DNA from: Trichosphaerium sp. ATCC 40318
Lineage: Eukaryota; Discosea; Flabellinia; Trichosidae
DNA length: 64,000 bases
Direction of reading: 5' to 3'
Assembly: GCA_038496445.1 (NCBI GenBank)
Contig: JALMLS010000423.1
Coordinates: forward strand, 1-64,000
Part shown: positions 35,644-47,061 of the stretch, piece by piece
Numbering within the stretch: position 1 is the stretch's first letter
Layout of the letters: the number at the start of each line of letters is the position of its first letter
Position numbers and translations under genes: made by a program
Notes under the pieces: generated by a model
The model's input: the letters and a program-made list of their open reading frames with translations, nothing else
Told to the model about the DNA's origin: nothing
The model's database searches: none

Positions 35644-36800
35644 ATGACCGCTGCTACGTCAATCATCCAGCAATTTCATACGCGTGGTTATGTAGTTCTA
35701 GAAAAGTTTCTGAGGTGAGACATTTAAAACTCTCTTAGCAGCTAATAATGCGTAGTGATACCTTTATCCGCCAACTACGGATAGAATGCGCTAACGCTAT
35801 CAATGTTATGACGAGAGTTTCTAAGCGAACGCTTGCAAGCCACGGATGTGTTCTAGGTAGCGTTTTACGCGTTGGTTTTGATGGTTTTGATGTATACTTT
35901 AACCGCTCTACCTAACTCAAGGCGCAGAAATAAAAAGTTTCATGGCGCAAAACGGTACACTCATCGATGAATTCCAAAGCGCTGAGTACCTTGCTACACG
36001 TGCAAAGCTACTAGAAACAAATAATTCTTTTTTGACATCTGACACATTGCAATCACTACTACGACCAATACTTGGAGATAATATACAGATGGTGCCTTGT
36101 CCCTTCTACTTTATGGAATATTTACACTTACGCGGTGCTAGTTGAACGAACAGTTCATCGTCAAACCACCAAACAGTGGAGACAAATCATTATTTGTGTA
36201 TCACATGGATGTGAGTATTCTTATATTTTTAAGGGTTTTGAGTATCAATTCGTTCGTCTAGGGAGAGTATATGACGTCGTCTGACATGCCGTATATATCT
36301 TGTTGGATTCCTCTAGATGACGTATCTGAGGCATGCGTATCCGTTGATGTGTAAATGAACTCACACGCGCAGGAAAATGGAACTTTATGCTGCCTACCAT
36401 TTCCTAATAACTCGCCTCCCGCTCCAGTGAAACCGAACCTCCAAGCATTTAAACAACACCATACACGTATGGCAGAACAATATCCCAGTATTGATTCATT
36501 ACAAGAAGCAATTGTTAGTGGACAAGAAGTGGACAGTGAGGAACCTATTGTAGTACCTGCAGGTGCGTTGTTTTTGTAATTTAAAAGTACGTAGTTACTC
36601 TTAATGGTAACGATCTTGCAGGTAGCATTGTACTTATATCGTCCTATTGTTTGCATCGTAGCGGTGGTAACATTTCCTCAAAACATCGGCGGTATGACCT
36701 TCAGAGTATTGTAGTTCTAACGTACTTAGCGTTTACATGCCTCAGTTTTGCAACTGGGATCTTTCAGCGAGTTTGCCCGAGTAGCCGCTCGCTATTATAA
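35644..36800 (+). CDS. Phytanoyl-CoA dioxygenase (PhyH)-like protein
   Basis: Fe(II)/2-oxoglutarate oxygenase family. It begins MTAATSIIQQFHTRGYVVLE, the family's usual N-terminal helix. Further blocks: FIVKPPNSGDKSLFVYHMD (with the HxD iron-binding pair), ISCWIPLDDVSEACENGTL joined over an intron (donor GTATCC, acceptor CGCAG at about 36370), and VLISSYCLHRSGGNISSKHR, giving the distal His and the Arg for 2-oxoglutarate. Between the last two lies a long insert (PVKPNLQAFKQHHTRMAEQY). Substrate unknown. The C-terminus after HRRYDLQ is uncertain: I used the open frame to 36800, but an extra small intron is possible. Confidence 0.7.
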
Positions 36801-37081
36801 ACAGTTGGAGAGATATTAATTGGTGACAACCATTCAGTTATAGGAGTAGAGGAGTAGGTGAAGTGGCGGCAACGTGGATGTAATGTTGAGCACGTAGGGG
36901 AAGAACTTTGAGAGAAATTTGACAGGATTCTAAACCCAAATCAGATTCTTACTATTTTGAGGTGTATCTCCATTCCACACGTGCACTTTACAGTGACGTC
37001 AAAATAATGTGCGATTATTAAACCTTTTTATTGTATTGTTACATTTTTTTTGTTTTTTCTTCATTTGCGTCTTTGGAGTAT

Positions 37082-38364
37082 TCATCGCTTTGGTGTTGGC
37101 AAAGTCTTGCTTAGTATTTGATATCTGTCTTCCTGCTCCATATCTGGGATATTCTCTAAATACACGTTTAATAACATAGCACTATATTACGCTTTTATCT
37201 GTGATGCTTACCTGGTGATGTCTCGTCAGGCACATAACGGAGTTTTCCTCTGTAGAATTTCAAGGCTGAGTCATTGACTAAATACGTTTTAGTTTATCAC
37301 GTGCGTGTCATGAATGAAGGACTTCAAGTAGGTGTATTTAATTGAGTTTTCAGAATGAAAGGTATCGGCAAAGAAGTTACGTTCAGAAGCTTAGAATAAT
37401 TTTTAACATCACAAAACTTTTTTTCTATCTTATTTTTCTCTTCTTCTCGCATAGACAGCGAAGTAACGTACCAGAAAATACCGTCAATAGAATTGCTGAC
37501 ATCTTGTTTTTGTATGCCATGATCTCAATCAACTATAAAACATGATAAGGCCAAAAGGTTATCAAAAAAGAAGAAAAATTCTTATCAATAACAAAACAAA
37601 ATATGCAAAGCATGTGACGTTACCTGCATTAGGAATCTACCAAGACCTTTGCGTTGGTATTCTTCTACTATTTGGATCTCATAAAGATACAATACTGCGT
37701 CTTTTTTGGCTTCCTCCCAGATGTAACGATAGTGGACGAGTCCGACTGGCTTTTTGGCATCATCGTTTGTTGTGACAACAATGTACAATGCTTCGTCTTC
37801 CTTCATTTCTTCAATTTTTTCCTTGTCACTCCATCCCCACGTTTGTTTGTAGCTAGTACGAAGTTGTAAGTTTATTTTGTTTTACCAAACGATTTCGGGC
37901 TGGAACTATTATAAAACCATGCGCGAGGCGTAATAGAACACGTACAATTCTTCCATGTTCTTTTTAATCAAGTCGAAAGCCCAAGTAAATAGTTTTTCTG
38001 GAATATCAGCAACAGGGTAAATGGTAAGGTTCAAGTCGAGTCTGTAAGCGATTAGAGTTGAGAAAAATAAGTTTGATTTTGCAGAAATACAAAATCGCTT
38101 CGTACCCATTTTTTTGGTATGTACTCCATGTCTTGTAGTTATCCAAGTGATTTTCAACTTTGTAGGAGTTTTTTATAGCCTGTGTAGCAAGTTGTACAAA
38201 TTTTGTTTCCTACACGCATTCGTCAGTGACACTACGTCATAAAGATGGTATCGGCGTACTTCTTGACGCCTCAAGATCTTTGCTTTGACCTTATCGCTCT
38301 TTTTTCCTTTCCTCTGTTACTGTTAGAGCTGCAAGTATGTTGTGTATATTGTACGCACAGGCAT
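37082..38364 (-). CDS. NAA40: N-alpha-acetyltransferase 40 (NatD)
   Basis: GNAT-fold enzyme that acetylates the N-terminus of histones H4 and H2A. The first codons MP join over an intron to RKGKKSDKVKAKILRRQEET, the family's basic nuclear N-terminus. Then come FTWAFDLIKKNMEELY, the WGW-type loop, VGLVHYRYIWEEA, EIQIVEEYQRKGLGRFLMQ with the acetyl-CoA motif (R/Q)xxGxG, LTVFSVNDSALKFYRGKL and the C-terminus DRYQILSKTLPTPKR (stop at 37082). All blocks line up with human NAA40. Histone-tail specificity is inferred from the family. The start is 115 bp from the divergent kinase gene. Confidence 0.9.
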
Positions 38365-38479
38365 GGTTTCTAGAGTGTTGTACTGGTGTCACTAAGCTAA
38401 GTTGTACTATTACAAACCTTAACTCTTCTTCGACCGTAAATTGCACCAACATCGCCAACGCTTGTTAACAAGTGTCAAC
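38365..38479. promoter_or_regulatory. Bidirectional promoter region, NAA40 / NadR-like kinase
   Basis: 115 bp between divergent start codons. No specific motif recognised. Confidence 0.35.
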
Positions 38480-39332
38480 ATGGAGCGAGTTAAACGTATT
38501 TGTCTTGTTGGCGCAGAATCAACAGGTAATCAATATGACATAATGTACAATGTGCTTTTACAAATGGTACAGGCAAGACTACAATGTGTAAAAACCTAGC
38601 TGCGCATTTCAACTGTCAGTGGGTACCAGAATACGGTAGAGAGTACACTGCTAGTATGCTTGAACAAAATGGTGGCGATTTGGATACGTTGACATTTAGT
38701 ACGTAAAACTAGCAACTGAAATCTTACACGGCGCAGAGCCAAGTGATCTCATACATATTGCGAAGATGCAATGCGAGCGGGAAGACGCTCAAGCCAAATT
38801 AACTTCAAAACTTCTAATTTGCGATACCAACGCCATGATTACTAGAGTGGTACACTTTTCATGCGAAAAATAGTATAGGATAATAACTTGCGATGTAGTG
38901 GTGCCAGTTTTTGTTGAAACAAGTTCCAAAAGAGGTGTCACAGGTACATATTTTGACATGTGCTAGTTTTTCGCTACTAACGTATCACAGTTAGAAAAAG
39001 AGCGAGAGAAATCATATGATTTGTACTTGCTATTAGAGCCAAATGTAAAATGGGTTCAAGATGGAGAAAGGCTAGCACCAGATACACTATGGTTTCACAA
39101 AAGGTTACCTTGGTTTTATTTGCTTTTTTAACAAGTGTAAGGATTTCTGACACTGTGCAATCAACGGGAATGAAAGTATGCACTATTGCATCAAGCGATT
39201 GGAATGAGCGTACAAGACAGGCAATTGCTGCAGTTGAGGCTATTGCCAACGTATGACGCAGTCACATTTGGCGATTTTTTGTGCAATCTTCTGCCTTCTA
39301 CCTAGAAAACGAATGCAATGGGCTGCTTCTAA
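38480..39332 (+). CDS. NadR-type P-loop kinase / ATPase (AAA_28-like)
   Basis: It starts MERVKRICLVGAESTGKTTM with a P-loop split by an intron after EST. Next are VPEYGREYTASMLEQNGGD, DLIHIAKMQCEREDAQAKL, LLICDTNAMITRV, then YDLYLLLEPNVKWVQDGERL. These are the blocks of the C-terminal ribosylnicotinamide kinase domain of bacterial NadR (WVPEYGRE, LICDTD, YDLYLLLxPDxPWxxDGxR). The DNA-binding and adenylyltransferase parts of NadR are absent. About 210 aa. Likely role: NAD salvage by phosphorylating nicotinamide riboside, inferred from the family. A relict P-loop kinase with another substrate is possible. Confidence 0.75.
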
Positions 39333-39545
39333 CTACGTACAAATGGCACTACAGCTCCCTCCAATATCGAGGTTTTTTATTCATTCAGAACACTATGGAG
39401 TTTAGGACTATGTCAACGCATTTTCAACTGTAGACATCTTTGTAAATAAGATCCAAAAAAAACCCCGACGTAACTTAAGAAAAATAGCGGTTAAGCATAC
39501 TCTAAGCATTCGAATAAACAAATTCAAAGAGCAGGTAGTCTTTCA

Positions 39546-42158
39546 ATGTCTGCAAAACGATCATCTAAAGTACGTACATTGAGATTGTTGTTACTTTAAC
39601 AACTCAGCAATTCATTAACTTACAATATTGTATAGCCAACTACAACTACCGAAACAACACCCACAAAGCGCCATCTTGGTAAGTAATAACTACTGAATTT
39701 ACAATAGAAGTTTCAGCCCGTACAACATTTCTTGCGCTATATTACGTGCTAAAGAACCAATACCCGGGACAATTTGTGTTTTTAGCACAATATTTCATAA
39801 CGCTAACATTTACTAATAGTATCAAAACCCTTCACAACACTCGATTCCACACATTTCAGTAGCGTAGTGTGCCTCAACGTTTTAGCCCATGTCGACTACA
39901 ACCAGAAAATGCAATGTCGCTCTGTATGCGTTAAATGGCGAGAACTGATTGCTGAGACGCTTTCGGAGCTTTTTTTGACCGTTTCACCAAAGTCTACACT
40001 ACCCCGCAATACTTTTCCAGCGTTGACGACACTCGTAGTCAGGTATGACATTGCACAGCTTTTTACAGGATTCAAGTATTCTTTTTCAATGGCTTTCAGA
40101 CGTTAAACTCCCACTCACTCCTTTTGTAATAGTTACGCGCGAACGCCATTACGCATGCAAATATGGGCAATGAATAACAAGTTAAAAACGTTTGTTCAGC
40201 GTCATACAAAAACACTTACAGAATTCATTGTTGAGGAGGTAGACACGATGCTTACACCTCCTGGTGGGTTGTTAGATGTAGATCCAAGCGGTGATGACGA
40301 GTACGTGCAAGAACCAGTGTTTTTCAAGAAAAAGATTTTATTTTTCACTGCTTTCCTCTAATTTACTTAGATACGTACTACGCGATGCGCTCACTACAGT
40401 AATTCCAGAACTGCGGTCACTAAAAACACTGTGGGTACCTCTTGTCGATTTCCCGACTTGTACGCTCATTCAGAGCAATACACTTCGTCAGTTTTCAATG
40501 CTGGAGAAGCTCACAGGCATGTACATACAAGATAATGACTTTCCAGAAGCCTTCAAAGAGCTGAAAAACCTAAAACACTTGGAACTTTCAGTCACTGAAA
40601 AATCAGGTTCGTATCGATTTCTTACAACCAGTAGTTTTTGCTTACGTCCTTTTTAGATCCTGTTAAGCTATCTTTCGTATTAAATCACCTCAAAAAGCTT
40701 GAATACTTCGAGTTATACAGCCTATTGTGCCCAGACGGTGTCAAATTGGATGAGAATAACAAACTGGATCTACCAAATTTAAAGCATCTCAGCATAGATT
40801 TGCGCTCCTTAGAGAGCTTAGATAAGACTATAGATAATTTAAACGGATTACAAGCACTCGTTATGTATGGTGCAGAACTAGAGAATGATCCTACATACCC
40901 AGAAGTACTTGCAAAGATGACAAACTTAGAATTTATGGATCTTTGCCCTGTACATATTTTACGTGGTATGTATTTTTGGTTTCTTTTTTCATAGTGTTCT
41001 ATGTCCACTAATGATATTTTTTAGACTGGAAGTCTGGTACCTTTGTTGTACCTGTTACATTAAATTTGGCTTCAATAGCACATCTGCGAATAAAGGTAAG
41101 TTGTAATCTTTTTACTTTTACTTTCTTTCAATACATAATCTTCTTTCCTGCTTACCTCATGTACTAGACACTGGAAATCTATGGGTATAGCACTGACAAC
41201 GTAGATTTGGCACCGCTTTCCAATACACCATCTCTCAAGAAACTGGCGCTAAAGCATTGCAATCAAAGCACGATAAACTTGGATAAAGTCGCATCGCTTC
41301 AAACTGTCAAATTATCTGCTGAAACAATTCCTCCTGCAAACTTGGCTAGCTTACCTGCACTTACTACCCTTGATGTCAAAACTGGCTCTGAACACTCTTC
41401 TGAATGGGTTAAAGTATTTACTTCATTGAGTGATCATCCTACGCTCACGTCGCTTCGGTTCGAGCAAGTTTTATACGACCCGTACGTTGAAAACCAAAAT
41501 TTCTTTTTCACGTTGCTAAGTTTTTATTCAATAGTGTAACTGAATCTGATTGGAAGCAAAGTGATTATAATAGTCTACTCTCTCTTACTAACCTTACTGA
41601 ACTCAAGATAGTTGTACGCAAGATAAGCTTTTATTAAAATAAGAACTGTAAAACTAACTATATTGTCAGAGTAATCAACAATTCTTGCTTGAACCAACAT
41701 TTGTGAAATCCTTGTCTATAAATTTGGTATCATTGACATCACTATCCTATGAACCAACGTCTTGCAAACCTTTAGAACCTAAATTATACCTACAGTACGT
41801 CCTGTTTTCTCGTTTTTATCGAAATACACTAAACATTATCTAACTTTTTCCCTTTTCTAGCTTCACCCGACTTGCAAATCTTAAGTCTCTTAAAATTCCT
41901 AGAACCAATAACGATGTCATGTCTAAGATTAAATCAAAGCTTCCTAATGTCAAATTCACAAAAACGAATAGACCATGTAGCAAAAATTTAAGCCGTATTG
42001 TAAATTGTGGTGGCGTAACTATAGAATTCATTGCGACTGATGGTAATAACGTTGATGATGTAATCATGCTTGATGACTTGGAGAGCTTATTTGGTACAAG
42101 CGGCTTATCTCAATGGGTTAGACCTACTATGCTTGTGGATGACCTACCGGATCTGTGA
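39546..42158 (+). CDS. F-box / LRR protein, multi-exon
   Basis: It starts MSAKRSSK with a short Thr-rich lead (PTTTTETTPTKRH). The F-box region is VVCLNVLAHVDYNQKMQCRS plus VCVKWRELIAETLS. The rest is irregular LRRs: LRSLKTLWVPLVDFP, LKNLKHLELSVTEKS, LPNLKHLSIDLRSLESL, MTNLEFMDLCPVHIL, TPSLKKLALKHCNQS, LASLPALTTLDVKTG. It ends SQWVRPTMLVDDLPDL at 42158. About ten introns with normal donors, unlike the intronless F-box/LRR gene at 33363-34289. Likely SCF substrate receptor; target unknown. Confidence 0.8.
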
Positions 42159-42746
42159 GTGCGTGTCTTTGCTCCACCTTCCTGTATTTATTTTGTAAAT
42201 AATGTAACTTTGTCAAATACAATGTATCTTATGTAATCTTGAAGCATTTTTTCTTGATAGATACTATTTATTTGTGTATATTTCTTAGGGTTTCTACTTT
42301 TTGTCTGAAAGCATAAAGATTGGATTGTGTTGAGATATTTTTACAAAAAATGGCGGTTATGTGATTTCATAGTCGGTTACAGGTAACAAACTGTATGCGT
42401 TGTGAGGAACCACCTGTGGCGATAATAATAAGATACAACAATGCAGCATTGTAGTAATGAAAAAGAGAACAACGGAATTTCGTTAGAGATTGCCACGTAG
42501 TAGAACATGCTTTAAATGGTTAAAAATTTAGTGTTATTTTTTGAAGTTCGTTAACAAACAGATTTTGTCATGTTTGCCCCGACACGATGAAGATCGCGAA
42601 AATGCAGTGGCGCATTTACCAGCATAAAATAAAAAAAACCGTAAGACATTCACGTGATTCTCGGAGTTTGGGTACCCTTTTTTCAAGACGATTTTGGTTG
42701 GCAATCTCTTCTTCATGTAAAGTAAACAAGAGCAGAGCAAACGATC
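42159..42746. other. Intergenic, nothing recognised
   Basis: About 590 bp between two plus-strand genes. A weak open frame on the minus strand lacks coding character and intron structure. Confidence 0.4.
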
Positions 42747-44012
42747 ATGTCTGTTTGTAATGCCGTTGCGTACTTGGTATATGAGAAGTTACAAGAGAGG
42801 ATGGTAATAAACACGCTTAAATACAACACTACAATTTCTTTTTTGCTTACGTTTTGTTAAATTAGCAATGCGGTATGGAAGACAGTGCTGTAAATAGTGT
42901 ATTTCATCAATCCCAAAAACCACAGATTGAGCTAGTAGCGTACATGCAAAGGTGAGCAATAAAATTGTTATTTTAACCTCGTAACAATCTTATCTTAATG
43001 ATATAATATAGATTTGTACGTTATACAACCGTAAACGATGAAGTGTTCTTAGTTTCGCTGATCTACTTGAAACGCTTTTTGACGAAGAACTCGCGGTTTG
43101 TTCTAAACGAACATAGCGTACACAGGCTATTTCTGACATGGTAACGCCTTTTTATTTAACGAGCAGAAAGCCAAAACTTAACTTTGAAGAAGAAAAAAAA
43201 AAAAAATCTTTTTTGGTCGTTCTTGCTGACATTTTTTAGCGTACTTGCTGCATTGAAGTTTTGGGTTGATGGAGACTGTCGCTACGGTTTTAATTATTTT
43301 TCTCGGGTCGCTGGGGTAGATCCTCCGGTATTGCTAGCTTTGGAGACCAAGTTTCTTAACAAGATGTCATTTGACCTACATATCGCCCCGGACGAGTATT
43401 CTGCATGCAAAACAAGGGTAGACCAGGCAATTCTGTTTCTACCTGGTACGTTTTTTTCTCTTATGAAGATTTCTCGTCGTTTCTTCATTTGTAGACCTTT
43501 TTTTTGCCACAACACGTGGTAGGAACTAGCTCAGCGTAGTTTTGGTTTCAGATAATTCTTTTTTTTTCCAAACTGCGAGAAACATGTTCACTCACTATTG
43601 TTACTAGCAGATTGCAGTACCGACCTCACAACACCACCTACGGGCACGAAACCGACCTACAATGTTGCTAGGAACGCGTTAGCTGTGAGCCTACGTAAGC
43701 GTCAAGTCCGCCACTATAAGACTTTTAGCGCTGCTGTAAGTATTTTTGAAACCTGTCTTTTTTTCTGCACTTATCATTTACTGACTTTACGCGCTAGGCA
43801 AATGACGTTCCTATGCGTATACTTAAGATAAGGCAGTTTGGGCATTTTCAACGTTGCAGGACAGTGAAACGTGCATATTCCGCTCCTGGTGTACGTTGTT
43901 CTTTGTTCTCCTTACTTCTCTTTTTTTGACACGTGATTTTCTCAACTTATCTCATCTCCTTCCTAGGTACTCCGAAGATCTCCTGGAGCGCGTGTGCAGA
44001 GTTAAGACATAA
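42747..44012 (+). CDS. PHO80-like / P-type cyclin
   Basis: It starts MSVCNAVAYLVYEKLQERM. The cyclin box runs through KPQIELVAYMQRFVRYTTVN, VFLVSLIYLKRFLTKNSRFV, EHSVHRLFLTCVLAALKFW, YGFNYFSRVAGVDPPVLLAL and FLNKMSFDLHIAPDEY. The order IxxYxxR, LIYxxR, HRLxLxxxxxAxKF, GV...L..LE..FL..L.F matches Pho80/CYCP cyclins, which bind Cdk5/Pho85-type kinases. Further exons (43608 on) give RNALAVSLRKRQVRHYKTFS and end YSEDLLERVCRVKT at 44012. The usual phosphate-signalling role is known for yeast only; role here is unknown. Confidence 0.82.
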
Positions 44013-44231
44013 TATCTCCTATTAACGCACTTGTGTATTAATTCTGTGTGTTCAATTTTTTTTTATGGTTCGCGAGAAGAACGCGTGAAGAAATTATTTG
44101 TATTTTTATTCTCTCAAAAACAAAAAGTGTAAAGTCTGTACTATTAGAAAATACTTTTATTAAAATGTAGTTTAAACAACTTGTAGTACTATTGGTTTAT
44201 CTTACAGTGTTCTACATAAAAAAAAAGAGAG

Positions 44232-44429
44232 ATGGAGTGTTTATGGGGAAGGTCAAAAGGCGCTTTTTGGACTTTTGTGAGCCAAACACATCAACTCGGT
44301 AAAGTAGCAGATGTCATTTTTCGTGGTTTTTCTATACTTTGTTTTACGAATAAATACGATGTACCTCCTCCAGCTGAAAATGTCATTTTGTTGAAGCAAA
44401 TCAAAAATTTTCGTCAGTTACAAGTTTAA
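44232..44429 (+). CDS. Small ORF, 65 aa, hypothetical
   Basis: MECLWGRSKGAFWTFVSQTH through LLKQIKNFRQLQV, within the 460-bp gap between the cyclin and ALG9 genes. The amphipathic, basic composition could fit a small mitochondrial membrane subunit, but no family is recognised. It may be chance. Confidence 0.3.
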   Translation: MECLWGRSKGAFWTFVSQTHQLGKVADVIFRGFSILCFTNKYDVPPPAENVILLKQIKNFRQLQV

Positions 44430-44476
44430 GCTGCCTAGAGCGAATTCAATGCGTGTAAGCACTGCTTAGGTTTGTC

Positions 44477-46861
44477 ATGAGCTCGTCGAAACGCTCGCAT
44501 AAAGAGCCCGCCGATGACGTGGATAAACAAAACCTGTTTACGCATGTATCAGACTTTGTAGCGCTCTCTAGCTTTCTATTGCTAGGTTTATTATCTACAT
44601 TACACAACAACATCACTGATTGCGATGAAACGTTTAATTACTGGGAACCTACGCACTACCTTTCGTATGGAAGTGGTTTACAGACTTGGGAGTACAGGTA
44701 AGATAACATTTCGCTTTTAACGGTATAAACGATCATAGTAACTAGTGTTGTAGCCCAGTATACGCCCTACGCTCGTATTTTTATCTTCTACCAATGTCTA
44801 TTGCAAGCGACTTTTTAACGTCAATGGGCGTAGGGAAGGTACTCAGTAACGTTGTTATACGAATTTAACAACGTACAATACAGATTCTTATTTTTTACAT
44901 TCTGCGTGGTTGTTTGGGCGTTTGCGGATCTCTTAGCCTATGGTATTTCTACACTGGTGTCAAAAAACGTATTGGAAACTCTGACATTTGTGTCATGACG
45001 TTGATTTTCTTGGTTACAAGCACTGGTTCATTCATTTCAGTAACAGGTAATTAAAATGAAACAGTTGGATCATTTTGACGTTTGAATAGCGTTTATACCA
45101 TCTGCATTTGCGATGTATTGTATGGCTGTTGCGTATGGAGCATGGTTCCATGAGAATTACTTTATAGCAGTGCTTTCTGTGGCATGTACGATAAAAATAT
45201 CTTGTTTGAACGAAATGTTAATTTTTTTTTTCAAACAAGGTGGTGTTCTTGTTGGATGGCCTTTTTCGATTCTTGTTGCTTCTATACTCGCTTTAGATGC
45301 TATAGTTACACGTGGGTTTATAAGGATATTTTTTTATGGTGTTATAAGCTTAGTAGTATGGTTGGTAAGCCAAGTTTTATTGAAATGTATTTTCATATTT
45401 TTTCTTGTATTCCTTTTGGTTCTAACACCATTACTTAGGTGCCATCAGTACTAATTGATTGGCAATACTTTGGAAAACCAGTCATTGCATCACTCAACAT
45501 TGTATTATACAACGTTTTTCATCCTGTATGTCAGTTGTCTTTCTTTAAGTAATCTAACAATAAGTACAGGAAGCAGGCCCTGAGTTGTTTGGTTCTGATC
45601 CTTTCTACTTTTACCTGTTGAATGGATTTCTGAACTTCAACTTTATTCTACTCTTTGCATTACTTACGCCACTTGTACGCATATAAATCCATTCTATTTA
45701 TTCTAAGTGGTTTGTATAGGTTGTATTTCTGGCATCTAAAGCAAACACAAAAGCTTCACCACTTGAGATTTTAAAGTATTTAGGTGGCATGTTTATCCAC
45801 CTCGCTTTTTTCTCTTATGTACCACATAAGGAAGAAAGATTCTTATTTGTAATATACCCAATGCTTTGTTTATCAGGAGCAATTGGTTTAAAGAGTATTT
45901 TGGATATTGGGAGGTCAATACTTGCAAAGTGTTGTTGTTCGGTATTGTTTTTCTTTTTTTTTTCTTGCTCTAGTTAGCTTGCTAAGTCTTGCCTTAGAAA
46001 CCGCGTACTATTGTAAAAATACTCGCTTGTATTGCTATATTATTTATTGTGGTATTATCCATTAGTCGCACCACTGCATTACGTGTTAACTATGGCGCAC
46101 CACTTGATGTTTATGCAGAGTTTTCAAATGAAGAACTTGTAAAGTTGGACCCAAATGTTGACAGTACGCAACCTAATGAGCGTTTTGTGTTAATTCTTAA
46201 ATTGTATTTTAGTTGATATATGTGTTGGTAAAGAATGGTATAGGTTTCCTAACCACTACTTTTTTCCACATCCAAAACAACATCTTCGTTTCATAAGAAA
46301 TGCATTTCGTGTACGAAGAGACAAAACCGTAACACTCCTGACTAATGGTTATTAGGGATTATTACCTCAATACTTTGCTGAAAAAAATGGAACTATGGCC
46401 ATACCTGAGCATATGAATAACATGAATAGAGATGAGCCAGCGCTCTACGTAAGTTGTTTTTCTTCTTTCCAAAATCCAAAAAAAAAGTCTCTACTCTGTT
46501 TTGTCATTGAGGGTTTATCACTGGACAACCAATCATCCCCAGAACATGTAATTTGATATTTGGTGTTATTTGGAGCAAAATTCATCCACCTTACGTTTTT
46601 TGTTAATTCAACAAAGAAATATCTTTCTCATATTTTTCCTAGGTTAATATAGATGTTTGTGATTATCTAATAGATGTGGATCTACCTTCCCAAGTAGAGA
46701 ATCATTATCTTGGTCATAGTAACTGGACCACTATTGTATCAATGCCTTTTATTGATGGGTTATCATCACCTCAATTACATCGTGTATTTTGGACACCATT
46801 ATCAACAAAACATAATGTCTTTGGTCAATATGTAGTTCTAAAGAGAGTTAAGCAAACATGA
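44477..46861 (+). CDS. ALG9: Alpha-1,2-mannosyltransferase ALG9
   Basis: GT22 family, ER membrane. It adds the seventh and ninth mannoses to the dolichol-linked oligosaccharide using Dol-P-Man. It starts MSSSKRSHKEPADDVDKQ; the conserved luminal catalytic loop reads ITDCDETFNYWEPTHYLSYG and LQTWEYSPVYALRSY across an intron. Later blocks are GWPFSILVASILALDA, SVLIDWQYFGKPVI-like sequence, PLFGSDPFYFYLLNGFLN-like sequence, VPHKEERFLFVIYPMLCLSG, DICVGKEWYRFPNHYF and MNNMNRDEP. About ten transmembrane segments are spread over ~11 exons. Length and order match ALG9 rather than ALG12 or PIGB. Confidence 0.93.
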
Positions 46862-47061
46862 ACACTAAATAATAATAATAAAAAACGTAAGTTCAGGTAC
46901 CCGTATAGAGTATGCAATCTCATCGTGTAATCGTTTAGTCGTTGAATAGGAGCAATTGCAAACGCACATTAAGTCAGTTTGTTGATTTAACCTTGCCCAA
47001 CTAAGTTAGGTTGGTTTCGCACTTAAAGGTTGCTTTGTAGCTTTGTTTCCAATAGCACATC

